Below are positions 16,681 through 23,876 of a DNA stretch of 32,784 bases, in pieces. The stretch's first letter is position 1. Each line of letters starts with the position of its first letter. A model generated the notes under the pieces. The model worked only from the letters and a program-made list of their open reading frames with translations. It did no database searches and was not told the origin of the DNA. The DNA comes from Candidatus Puniceispirillum sp. (GTDB lineage: Bacteria > Pseudomonadota > Alphaproteobacteria > Puniceispirillales > Puniceispirillaceae): assembly GCA_028383305.1 (NCBI GenBank), contig JAOEVD010000024.1, positions 1 through 32,784 on the forward strand. The letters run 5' to 3'. Both the position numbers and the translations under genes were made by a program.

Positions 16681-16849
16681 GATTGCACCTTACACCATAA
16701 TCTTTGAGATATTGTCACCGTAATGATGGCATGGCAGCGTCAGCATAACCCATCATCAACATCAGCCTAAATGGCAAATTACCGAACTACGGCGACAGCA
16801 TTAGCAAAATTGATCTGAACATGCCATGCCAGAAATCAGGTTTATTTTT

Positions 16850-17437
16850 TTAGCAGGGCTGGTGGCCAAGCCATTGCCGAAGCCGTGTCTTGACATAGAT
16901 TCCGTCAACATTTGGCAAGGCACGCGGCGGATTGTCGGTGGTAATCTTCACCACGGCCAAACGCGGGCCAGTTGGATCGTTCGGTTTATTGGTGAAAGCA
17001 TCAAGAACATCATAATCATAGATGGTCTGACATCCAACAAACCCACATCCAGTGGCAATCTCGGCAAGGTCGACGCCATGTGAGGTATGGCTTTTCTGCA
17101 TGCCGGTTTCGCCAAAATGCTCATTGTCCAGAACGACAATGCTAAGGTTATTTGGCTTTTGCGCCGCAACCGTGGCAAGCGCGCCGATCCCCATTAAGGC
17201 TTCGCCATCGCCGGTGATGACCATCACTTGCCGGTCAGGTTCGGCAATGGCAAGACCAAGGCCGATCATAACAGCACCGCCCATCGCGCCCCATAAATAG
17301 AAATTGGCATGATGGTCGCCAGCAGCATAGACATCATAGGTTGACGAGCCAAGTCCGCAAACCACTAGCATATCGTCACGGTTTTGCAGCAAATGTTCTA
17401 CCGCCGCACGGCGTTCAATTGTTACCATTTCTGACAT
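16850..17437 (-). CDS. comE: Sulfopyruvate decarboxylase-like, beta subunit (ThDP-binding)
   Basis: This is a 195-residue C-terminal-type ThDP domain. The cofactor motif GDGEALMG (76-83) ends with VVLDN (Asn105) and HFGETG. I chose ATG 17437 because AAGGAG lies about 8 bases upstream; the stop of comD is 3 bases before it. Paired small subunits of this kind are ComD/ComE, which convert sulfopyruvate to sulfoacetaldehyde in coenzyme M synthesis and in sulfonate degradation. Phosphonopyruvate decarboxylase is the close alternative, but it is normally a single fused chain. No phosphoenolpyruvate mutase lies nearby, which favours the sulfonate reading without proving it. Confidence 0.75.
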   Translation of the reverse strand: MSEMVTIERRAAVEHLLQNRDDMLVVCGLGSSTYDVYAAGDHHANFYLWGAMGGAVMIGLGLAIAEPDRQVMVITGDGEALMGIGALATVAAQKPNNLSIVVLDNEHFGETGMQKSHTSHGVDLAEIATGCGFVGCQTIYDYDVLDAFTNKPNDPTGPRLAVVKITTDNPPRALPNVDGIYVKTRLRQWLGHQPC

Positions 17438-17439
17438 CT

Positions 17440-17961
17440 CTACCACTCCTTGCGGCCAATAAGGCGCTGCGACAATAGAATTGCGATTTTCTGTTCACTG
17501 GCAAAAGCGGCGTAAAGTACGGCGTCAACCGTTGGTCCAACCTCTTCAGGACTGTTACAACGCATCACTTCGATCCCCATCATTTCAAAGCTGGTTGGCG
17601 TGGCGCGAGCCATAGGCACCTGCCATGAATTAAACTCGCCATATTCGCCGCGCATGCTGACAATCGTCACAAAAGGAAAGTTGCAATTGGTGATAAGGCT
17701 AAGCATATTGACGCAATTGCCAACGCCGCTTGATTGCATCAAAAGCACCGATTTCTTGCCGCCAAGCCATGCACCGCAAGAAGATGCAACGCCTTCTTCT
17801 TCGGTGGTTAGCACAATTGGCGTCATATCAGGATCATCATGAACTCGCCGAATTAAATGCGCATGACCGGCATCAGGAACGTAGGGAACCTGGCTGATGC
17901 TAGCTTTTTTGAAAGCGTTGTAAATATCATCTTCCCAAATATGGGGTGTGGAAACAGCCAT
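17440..17961 (-). CDS. comD: Sulfopyruvate decarboxylase-like, alpha subunit
   Basis: From ATG 17961 the product has 173 residues and matches the pyrimidine-binding domain of ThDP decarboxylases. TTEEEGVASSCGAWLGG (52-68) supplies the glutamate that activates the cofactor, and MQSSGVGNCVNML follows (75-87). The start was preferred to 17982 because GAGAG lies at the right distance. It ends 3 bases before comE and forms one operon with it; both chains are needed for an active site. The gene is divergent from the aldehyde dehydrogenase across about 290 bases, so decarboxylation and aldehyde oxidation may be linked. Confidence 0.75.
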   Translation of the reverse strand: MAVSTPHIWEDDIYNAFKKASISQVPYVPDAGHAHLIRRVHDDPDMTPIVLTTEEEGVASSCGAWLGGKKSVLLMQSSGVGNCVNMLSLITNCNFPFVTIVSMRGEYGEFNSWQVPMARATPTSFEMMGIEVMRCNSPEEVGPTVDAVLYAAFASEQKIAILLSQRLIGRKEW

Positions 17962-18253
17962 TTGCTTTCTCTCAATTATCACGTTTCATTTGAATGCCGC
18001 AGACGATTGCGATGCTGTATAGATTTGTGCCAACCAAGAAAATGGTCGTTTCGATGATTTACGATAGATAAGAAAGCACGGCCAAGGCAACTGACAAATG
18101 CTGGTGGGCGGGAAAATATTTCCGACTACGCATTTGGATCAGCATTGGCAGCGGCGTTTTTTGCTGGCACTGTTGTGATTGCTGGCCGTTTGGCCGTGGG
18201 TAAATGATTTGAAATAACCGAAGGCCAAGCCCTTTTGCAAGGAGATATGCGTG
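17962..18253. promoter_or_regulatory. Divergent control region, comDE / aldehyde dehydrogenase
   Basis: About 290 bases separate two divergent starts, so both promoters should lie here. I find no clear operator or riboswitch. AAGGAGATATGCGTG provides the ribosome site for the dehydrogenase. Confidence 0.45.
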
Positions 18254-19729
18254 ATGAAGACCTATCAACATTATATTAATGGGGCGTTATGTGATCCGGC
18301 TTCGGGCGAATGGTTTGACAGTGAAAATCCCTACACTGGTGAAGTATGGGCGAAAATAGCCCGTGGCAATGCCGAAGATGTGGATCGTGCGGTTGCAGCG
18401 GCAAAAGCTGCCTTTGACGGTGAATGGGGCGCAACTGGCCCAACTGCCCGCGGCAAGCTGATGGTCAAGCTGGCCGAAATTATCGAGCGTGACGCCGTAC
18501 GGCTTGGCGAGATCGAAGTTCGTGACAATGGCAAGCTGATTGCCGAAATGGGCGCACAAACCAAATATCTGGCTGAATGGTACCGCTATTTTGGCGGGCT
18601 TGCCGACAAGATTGAAGGCGCGGTCATCCCGTCGGACAAGCCGGGCATTTTCAATTTCACCCGTTATGAGCCGCTTGGCGTTATCGGCATGATTACGGCG
18701 TGGAATTCGCCTTTGCTGTTGCTGGCATGGAAATTGGCACCGGCTTTGGCGGCGGGAAATACCGCCGTGGTAAAGCCATCTGAATATACGTCAGCATCAA
18801 CATTGGAATTTATGACACTTATAGAAGAAGCAGGCTTTCCCGCGGGTGTGGTGAATGCAATTACCGGTTTTGGAATGGAAGTTGGCGCGCCTTTGGTCGA
18901 TCACCCCCATGTTGATAAGATTGCCTTTACCGGCTCGGATGTGTCGGGGCAGAAAATCTATGAGGCAGCGGCCAAGAAAATCATGCCAGTCACGCTTGAA
19001 CTTGGCGGGAAATCCCCCAATATCGTTTTTGAAGATGCCGATTTTGAAGCTGCTGTCATGGGTGCGATTTCGGGAATTTTTGCAGCAACAGGACAAACTT
19101 GCATCGCCGGATCACGGCTTCTTGTGCAGCGTTCGATCCATGATAAATTTGTAAAACGGCTTGTTGAGGTTGCCGGCGCGGCGAAAATTGGTGATCCAAT
19201 GTCGACCGAAACGCATGTGGGGCCGGTCACAACGATGCCGCAATATGAAAAAATCATGGATTATATCAATATTGCGAAATCCGAAGGGGCTGTTTGCGTT
19301 CTTGGCGGCGATGCTTATCGCGGTGCGGGGGCAAAGGGCAAGCAATTTGTCCAGCCAACGATCTTTACTGGCGTTCATAACCAAATGCGCATCGCCCAAG
19401 AAGAAGTATTTGGGCCGGTTCTGTCAGTGATCCCCTTTAATACTGAAGATGAGGCAATTGCCATTGGCAATGACATTGTTTACGGGCTGGCTGCGGGGGT
19501 CTGGACAAGTGATATTGGCCGTGCTTTACGCATGTCGGAAAAACTAAAAGCGGGAACTGTCTGGGTGAATACCTACCGCGCGGTTAGCTTTACCTCACCA
19601 TTTGGTGGCTATAAGCGCAGCGGTGAAGGCCGTGAAAGCGGCAAGGAGTCAATCAAGGAATTCTTGCAGGTTAAATCGGTCTGGATTGCCCAGCAAACCA
19701 CAGCGGCGAACCCCTTTATTATGCGCTGA
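18254..19729 (+). CDS. Aldehyde dehydrogenase (NAD(P)-dependent)
   Basis: This is a classical ALDH of 491 residues from ATG 18254 (GTG 18251 is also possible). Catalytic residues are in place (numbered from GTG): Asn152 in TAWNSP, Lys175 in VVKPSEYT, Glu250 in LELGGKSP and Cys284 in GQTCIAGSR. EEVFGPV and FGGYKRSG close the active site. It oxidises an aldehyde to an acid in the cytoplasm. Its position opposite comDE makes sulfoacetaldehyde (to sulfoacetate) a candidate substrate, which is inference. ALDH sequence alone does not define the substrate. The 3' end nearly touches the convergent methyltransferase gene (12-base gap). Confidence 0.92.
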   Translation: MKTYQHYINGALCDPASGEWFDSENPYTGEVWAKIARGNAEDVDRAVAAAKAAFDGEWGATGPTARGKLMVKLAEIIERDAVRLGEIEVRDNGKLIAEMGAQTKYLAEWYRYFGGLADKIEGAVIPSDKPGIFNFTRYEPLGVIGMITAWNSPLLLLAWKLAPALAAGNTAVVKPSEYTSASTLEFMTLIEEAGFPAGVVNAITGFGMEVGAPLVDHPHVDKIAFTGSDVSGQKIYEAAAKKIMPVTLELGGKSPNIVFEDADFEAAVMGAISGIFAATGQTCIAGSRLLVQRSIHDKFVKRLVEVAGAAKIGDPMSTETHVGPVTTMPQYEKIMDYINIAKSEGAVCVLGGDAYRGAGAKGKQFVQPTIFTGVHNQMRIAQEEVFGPVLSVIPFNTEDEAIAIGNDIVYGLAAGVWTSDIGRALRMSEKLKAGTVWVNTYRAVSFTSPFGGYKRSGEGRESGKESIKEFLQVKSVWIAQQTTAANPFIMR

Positions 19730-19741
19730 TATTTATCATGC

Positions 19742-20344
19742 CTAATCAAATGCTGGCTTGATAGTTTTTGGCTCAAAAGTTCTTGGCTTAAAATTTTTGG
19801 GTTGGCGTTTTGCTGCCAGCCGTTGGATAATGGCGGGTTTTGACTGGTAAACTCTGCCGTGAAAATAATCAAGAATGGTGAAATCATCAGGCAGTCTTGC
19901 GGCCAGCTCGCCGTCCTGTAACAGAAAGTCAGGATTGCTTGGGCGGCCAAAGGCTTCATTGCCGGTGGCAAAGGTTTCATAGGCAAGATAGCCGCCCTGC
20001 CGCACAAGCCCGAATAAATCATCAAGCCTTGGCCGGTAAAGGTAATTGGCGACAATTACAATATCGAACCCATCATCAGCAAAGCCCCATATTTTCGTAT
20101 CTTCCAGATCAAATTGGCAGATTTCAATTTGCGGACATCTGGCCTTTAACGCCGCCAATGCAGCATGATCACGGTCAATTGCCACGAATGAAAACCGGCC
20201 GGGAAAAGCAAGGTCTAGCGCGCAGCAATGCCGCCCACCGCCCGCCGCAAAATCAAGAATTCTGGCGCCATCTGGCCAGTTTTGCGCCTGCTGCATAATC
20301 CAATCAGATGGCGGCGATAGCGGGGGCGGGGTGGTCATTGGCAT
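19742..20344 (-). CDS. Class I SAM-dependent methyltransferase
   Basis: This 200-residue protein has motif I ILDFAAGGGRH, the acidic residue VAIDRD after strand 2, and DIVIVANYLYRP at motif IV. The tail is basic and repetitive (KNFKPRTFEPKTIKP). The acceptor substrate is unknown; small class I enzymes of this layout often act on small molecules. Its 5' end overlaps the dehalogenase-like gene: ATG 20338 sits in an ATGA junction with the upstream stop, and ATG 20344 lies two codons earlier. The two are translationally coupled. Confidence 0.82.
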   Translation of the reverse strand: MPMTTPPPLSPPSDWIMQQAQNWPDGARILDFAAGGGRHCCALDLAFPGRFSFVAIDRDHAALAALKARCPQIEICQFDLEDTKIWGFADDGFDIVIVANYLYRPRLDDLFGLVRQGGYLAYETFATGNEAFGRPSNPDFLLQDGELAARLPDDFTILDYFHGRVYQSKPAIIQRLAAKRQPKNFKPRTFEPKTIKPAFD

Positions 20345-21231
20345 GACGGGTCTGTTTTGGTGAAAAAACGGATAAGGGCGGCCAAGGTTTGATCGGGTGC
20401 TTCTTCGGCCAGAAAATGCCCACTATTGAGCGACTGACCCTCAACATGGCTGGCATAGTTTTGCCATTCGGCAAGCACATCATAATGTTTGCCAGCAAAT
20501 CCGATATCGCCCCATAGCGCCAAAACGGGCATTTTCAGTTTTTTGCCATTATCGGCAGCATCATGGTCTAGATCGATGCTGGCTGCGGCACGATAATCCT
20601 CGCAACTGGCATGGATGGTGGCCGGATTTTTAAAACAGCGCAAATATTCGGCAAAGGCCTGATCGGTAATGGCGCCTTTGGTGCGACCCCAATGACCGGT
20701 CTTATGATGCAGAAAAAATTCTGGATCATGGCCGATTAAAGTTTCGGGAAAGGGGGCTGGTTGAATCAAAAAGAACCAATGGTAATAGGCGGTGGCAAAT
20801 GTCTTGTCGGTTGTGCCATACATCGCCTCGGTCGGCGCGATATCCAGCACGGCAAGATGGGTCACCGCATCAGGGTTATCACGCGCCAAACGATGGGCAA
20901 CACGCCCTCCGCGATCATGGCCAGCAACGGCGAAATGATCATGTCCCAACGCGGTCATCAGCGCCATCATATCTGCCGCCATGGCGCGCTTTGAATAGGG
21001 GCTGTGATGGGCGTCGGTTTCTGGCTTGTCGCTATCGCCATAGCCGCGAAGGTCGGGGATCACGACGCTGAACTGGCTGGCAAGTGCAGGGGCAATCTTA
21101 TGCCACATATAGCCGGTCTGCGGATAACCATGAAGCAGTAACAGCGGAGGCCCCGTGCCGGCCATGCGAAAATGGACACCAACCCCGTCATGGATATTTG
21201 TGCTGCTGATAAAGTCAGTGGTGAAATTCAT
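20335..21231 (-). CDS. Alpha/beta hydrolase, fluoroacetate/haloacetate dehalogenase type
   Basis: This 298-residue alpha/beta hydrolase has the dehalogenase active-site pattern: nucleophile Asp106 in GHDRGGR with Arg107 and Arg110, acid Asp130, the halide pocket His151-Trp152 in YYHWFFLIQPAPFPE, Tyr213 in EDYRAA and catalytic His272 in NSGHF. The HWFF...PAPFPE block and the two arginines that bind a carboxylate are hallmarks of haloacetate dehalogenases, which replace halide by hydroxyl through an Asp ester. AAAGGAC precedes the ATG. A related 2-haloacid or an ester could be the real substrate. Confidence 0.83.
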   Translation of the reverse strand: MNFTTDFISSTNIHDGVGVHFRMAGTGPPLLLLHGYPQTGYMWHKIAPALASQFSVVIPDLRGYGDSDKPETDAHHSPYSKRAMAADMMALMTALGHDHFAVAGHDRGGRVAHRLARDNPDAVTHLAVLDIAPTEAMYGTTDKTFATAYYHWFFLIQPAPFPETLIGHDPEFFLHHKTGHWGRTKGAITDQAFAEYLRCFKNPATIHASCEDYRAAASIDLDHDAADNGKKLKMPVLALWGDIGFAGKHYDVLAEWQNYASHVEGQSLNSGHFLAEEAPDQTLAALIRFFTKTDPSCQ

Positions 21232-21285
21232 CTCTGGCTGTCCTTTGATTCTGGTCGCTACGTTGGGGGCTATTGACCTCAGGGG

Positions 21286-22203
21286 CTATTGTTTGGTTGA
21301 TGCGGTAGTTTTTACATGCTGCCAGATATGGTCAAGCTGGCTGTCCTGTTTACGGCTTAGGCGCATAAGATTGATGGTGAGGCCAATATCCCATTGATTG
21401 GCACCGGCTCGGCATAAAATGCCGTTATGAATGTCAGCGGTAATCAGGCTGTCGGGAAGCCACGACACCCCCGAACCGTTCCAAGCACGAACCCGAAGCG
21501 CGCCAACCATCGAATTTTGATAAACTGGTTTTAACCGGTCACGCTCAATGCGGCCAGCCATATGGCGCGAAAACAGCTTGCCAAGTGATGATCCGGGTGA
21601 AAAGCCGATATGGGGAAGCGGGGTGCTGGTGTCATCATCCAATGAATATAGGGGGCGGCCATTTTCACCGGGTTTGCAAACTGGTACCAGCCTGTCGGTT
21701 CCGATTTCGATGGCCTCGCTGATTGCACCGCCCGCGCGCCCGTCAGTAAGCGGATTGTTATAGGCAATCAGAAAATCAACGTCGCCAGCCAGAAAACTGC
21801 TTATGCAATCAGGAAGGTCATCAACCCGAAGGCGCGACATAATTGGCCCAAAGCTATTTTCAAAGCCTTGCAACCAATCGGGGAAAAATCGCCAAGCCAC
21901 CGAATGTTGGGCGGCAAAGCGAACAACATAGCGATCGGCCATCAGGTTGCTTTGTTGCAAAATATTCCGTTCATCAGCAAGCCGTTTGAAAGATGATAAA
22001 GCCACATCAAGAATTTGCTCGCCAGCTGGTGTCAGCCGGACAGGGCGCGAACGGCGATCAACAAGCGCAAATCCGGCCCAAACTTCCAATGCCTTAATGC
22101 GTCGGCTCAAGGCGGGCTGGCTTATATGCGATTTTTGCGCGGCCAATGAGAAATGGCCCGTTTCCTGAACGGCTGCCAAGTTATCAAACCATTGTAAATC
22201 CAT
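21286..22203 (-). CDS. LysR-type transcriptional regulator
   Basis: From ATG 22203 (GGAG upstream) the protein has 305 residues and begins MDLQWFDNLAAVQETGHFSLAA, the usual LysR helix-turn-helix start, continuing SQPALSRRIKALE. The longer frame to 22281 adds an unlikely cysteine-rich leader. The C-terminal effector domain is of normal size. It is divergent from the cysteate sulfo-lyase-like gene with a LysR box between them, so it most likely controls that gene and itself. The inducer could be cysteate or a related sulfonate, which is inference. Confidence 0.9.
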   Translation of the reverse strand: MDLQWFDNLAAVQETGHFSLAAQKSHISQPALSRRIKALEVWAGFALVDRRSRPVRLTPAGEQILDVALSSFKRLADERNILQQSNLMADRYVVRFAAQHSVAWRFFPDWLQGFENSFGPIMSRLRVDDLPDCISSFLAGDVDFLIAYNNPLTDGRAGGAISEAIEIGTDRLVPVCKPGENGRPLYSLDDDTSTPLPHIGFSPGSSLGKLFSRHMAGRIERDRLKPVYQNSMVGALRVRAWNGSGVSWLPDSLITADIHNGILCRAGANQWDIGLTINLMRLSRKQDSQLDHIWQHVKTTASTKQ

Positions 22204-22234
22204 GATTATAATTACTCCATGCAAAAAACACATC

Positions 22235-22255
22235 ATGTTAATGCAAAATAAACAT
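22235..22255. promoter_or_regulatory. LysR box (ATGTT-N11-AACAT)
   Basis: A perfect inverted repeat, ATGTT (22235-22239) and AACAT (22251-22255) with 11 bases between, fits the T-N11-A consensus bound by LysR-type regulators. It lies 32 bases from the regulator start and about 98 from the PLP-enzyme start, a normal place for autoregulation and activation of the divergent gene. Confidence 0.7.
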
Positions 22256-22353
22256 TGGCATTTCTGATAAAAGCGCGTCAAGTTTTTTCATATTATTTCG
22301 CGCCGCACAAGGCGTATTCGGTTTAACTCTATCAAAAGAACGGATGCCATAGA

Positions 22354-23370
22354 ATGGCTAAAAAGCTAAGCGAATTTCCTTCAGTTCCCCTTTGTCACCA
22401 GCCAACACCGTTGGAATTCATGCCGCGGATGAGTGGATCGCTTGGCGGGCCAAGGCTATGGATCAAACGCGATGATTGCACCGGCCTTGCGACCGGTGGC
22501 AACAAGACGCGCAAGCTAGAATTTTTGATTGCTGATGCGATTGAAAAAGGTGCTGATATGTTGGTGACGCAAGGCGCGGTTCAGTCAAATCATGTTCGTC
22601 AGACGGCAGCCGCCGCCTGCAAATTTGGCCTTGATTGCCATGCGCTTTTGGAACGGCGTGTACCGGATCGGGCAGATGAATACGAAACTACAGGCAATGT
22701 TCTTTTCGATCAGATGTTTGGCACAAGCCTCGAATTTCGGCCAGCAGGTCTGGATATGAATGCCGAAGCGATGGCGGTAACTGAAAAGCTGGCTGCAGCT
22801 GGCCACAAGCCCTATTTTATTCCGGGCGGTGGTTCGAATGAAATTGGCGCACTTGGATATGTTTCCTGCGCCTATGAATTGCTTGACCAGATCAAAGCGA
22901 ATAATCTTGATGTCAGCTGGATTGTTCTAGCAACGGGAAGTGCGGGAACGCATGCTGGTATGCTGGCTGGTCTGCATGCAGGTGGGTCAACAATTCCGGT
23001 TATGGGAATTAGCGTTCGCCAACCTGAGGAAAAACAAATTGCCGCGGTTCACAAACTGGCAGTTTTAACCTCTGCACAATTGACCGATACGCCGCTTGGT
23101 GTTGAAAAAGTGATTGTCGATGATGGTTACGTTGGCGCTGGTTATGGCCAACCAACCCAAGGCACGCTTGACGCAATTAACCTGATCGCACGGCGTGAGG
23201 GACTGCTTTTTGATCCGGTTTATTCGGGCAAAGGGCTTGCAGGCATGATTGGACTTGCTGGTCAGAATTTTTTCGATTCTGACAAAGATGTCATCTTCTT
23301 GCATACTGGTGGCGCAGCGGCATTATTTGCCTATGGCAACCAATTGGCAGAAAATGCGGCAAATGGATAA
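22354..23370 (+). CDS. cuyA: D-cysteine desulfhydrase/L-cysteate sulfo-lyase family PLP enzyme
   Basis: This 338-residue fold-type II PLP enzyme has the Schiff-base lysine Lys51 in TGGNKTRKLEFL, QSNH (77-80) for the substrate carboxylate and the phosphate loop TGSAGTH (194-200). This family includes D-cysteine desulfhydrase, ACC deaminase and CuyA, which splits cysteate to pyruvate, ammonia and sulfite. Overall sequence and the marine setting favour CuyA; ACC deaminase is less likely. Presence of comDE about 5 kb away and a private LysR regulator support a sulfonate role. A sulfite exporter or oxidase is not in the window. Confidence 0.75.
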   Translation: MAKKLSEFPSVPLCHQPTPLEFMPRMSGSLGGPRLWIKRDDCTGLATGGNKTRKLEFLIADAIEKGADMLVTQGAVQSNHVRQTAAAACKFGLDCHALLERRVPDRADEYETTGNVLFDQMFGTSLEFRPAGLDMNAEAMAVTEKLAAAGHKPYFIPGGGSNEIGALGYVSCAYELLDQIKANNLDVSWIVLATGSAGTHAGMLAGLHAGGSTIPVMGISVRQPEEKQIAAVHKLAVLTSAQLTDTPLGVEKVIVDDGYVGAGYGQPTQGTLDAINLIARREGLLFDPVYSGKGLAGMIGLAGQNFFDSDKDVIFLHTGGAAALFAYGNQLAENAANG

Positions 23371-23452
23371 TGCGTTTAGACGAAACCCATCGGCTATGGT
23401 GGTGGATGGTTGACTATTATTATTAGGCTTTAAACAAACTAGAGAGATAAAA

Positions 23453-23569
23453 ATGAAACTTAAGTCACTTCAAAAATCTTTGATTGGTATCGCTAGTGCG
23501 GCGGTTATTGGCGCAATGTCAAGCGGCGCGATGGCAGCAGAAGAAGGCACAGATTGGCGCGTTGGGTAG
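23453..23569 (+). pseudogene. Signal-peptide stub of a lost secreted protein
   Basis: ATG 23453 with GAGAG upstream opens a textbook signal peptide (MKLKSLQKSLIGIASAAVIG...AMA) followed by AEEGTDWRVG and TAG at codon 39. Such starts belong to periplasmic solute-binding proteins of ABC or TRAP transporters, but too little is left to say which. The frame is cut exactly where a tRNA-3'-end-like sequence begins, so a rearrangement probably removed the rest. It lies 82 bases after cuyA and may once have belonged to that operon. Confidence 0.6.
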
Positions 23570-23602
23570 GCATCGAACCCCCTTCACCCGCTCCAATTTT
23601 TA
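23570..23602 (+). other. Sequence like a tRNA-Gly 3' end (possible attachment scar)
   Basis: CCCTTCACCCGCTCCA at the end of this segment equals the usual 3' end of alphaproteobacterial tRNA-Gly (from memory), and a T run follows. The T-loop part upstream is wrong (ATCGAAC) and no cloverleaf can be formed. It may be an attachment-site remnant, or chance. Confidence 0.35.
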
Positions 23603-23876
23603 TATGATTACAGCTGACTAGCCGTCTCGCATTTGAGCCGATTTTTGTGTTTGGCTATGCTTTTGTGTTCGGCTATGCTTTTTTTTGAAGACTAAAGGCC
23701 AGTGAAATAATCCGATATCACAATTTCATCTAACCCTACTTAGTGGCGGCATTCTAGCGAAGTAATCTGATAACAGCCGATCTTGATCATTTTACAAGCG
23801 CGTGATTCAGTATGAGCAGGGGCTATCAACACGCAGCCTAATCAACCTATTTTCGATCGAACAGGATTGAGCAATC
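23603..23876. other. Spacer before the dimethylformamidase-like gene
   Basis: No gene found. It should hold the promoter of the downstream gene, but I cannot place one with confidence. The only structure is the 18-base tandem repeat at 23643-23678. Confidence 0.4.
23643..23678. repeat. 18-bp tandem repeat
   Basis: TTTTGTGTTTGGCTATGC is followed at once by TTTTGTGTTCGGCTATGC, with one difference, and then a T run. Confidence 0.85.

Noticed and set aside
16801-16849. Possible terminator after comE
   Set aside because: The inverted pieces around CATGCCATGCC do not form a convincing stem followed by T on the minus strand.
21265-21292. Direct repeat GGGGCTATTG before the dehalogenase end
   Set aside because: Ten bases only, with no context suggesting function.
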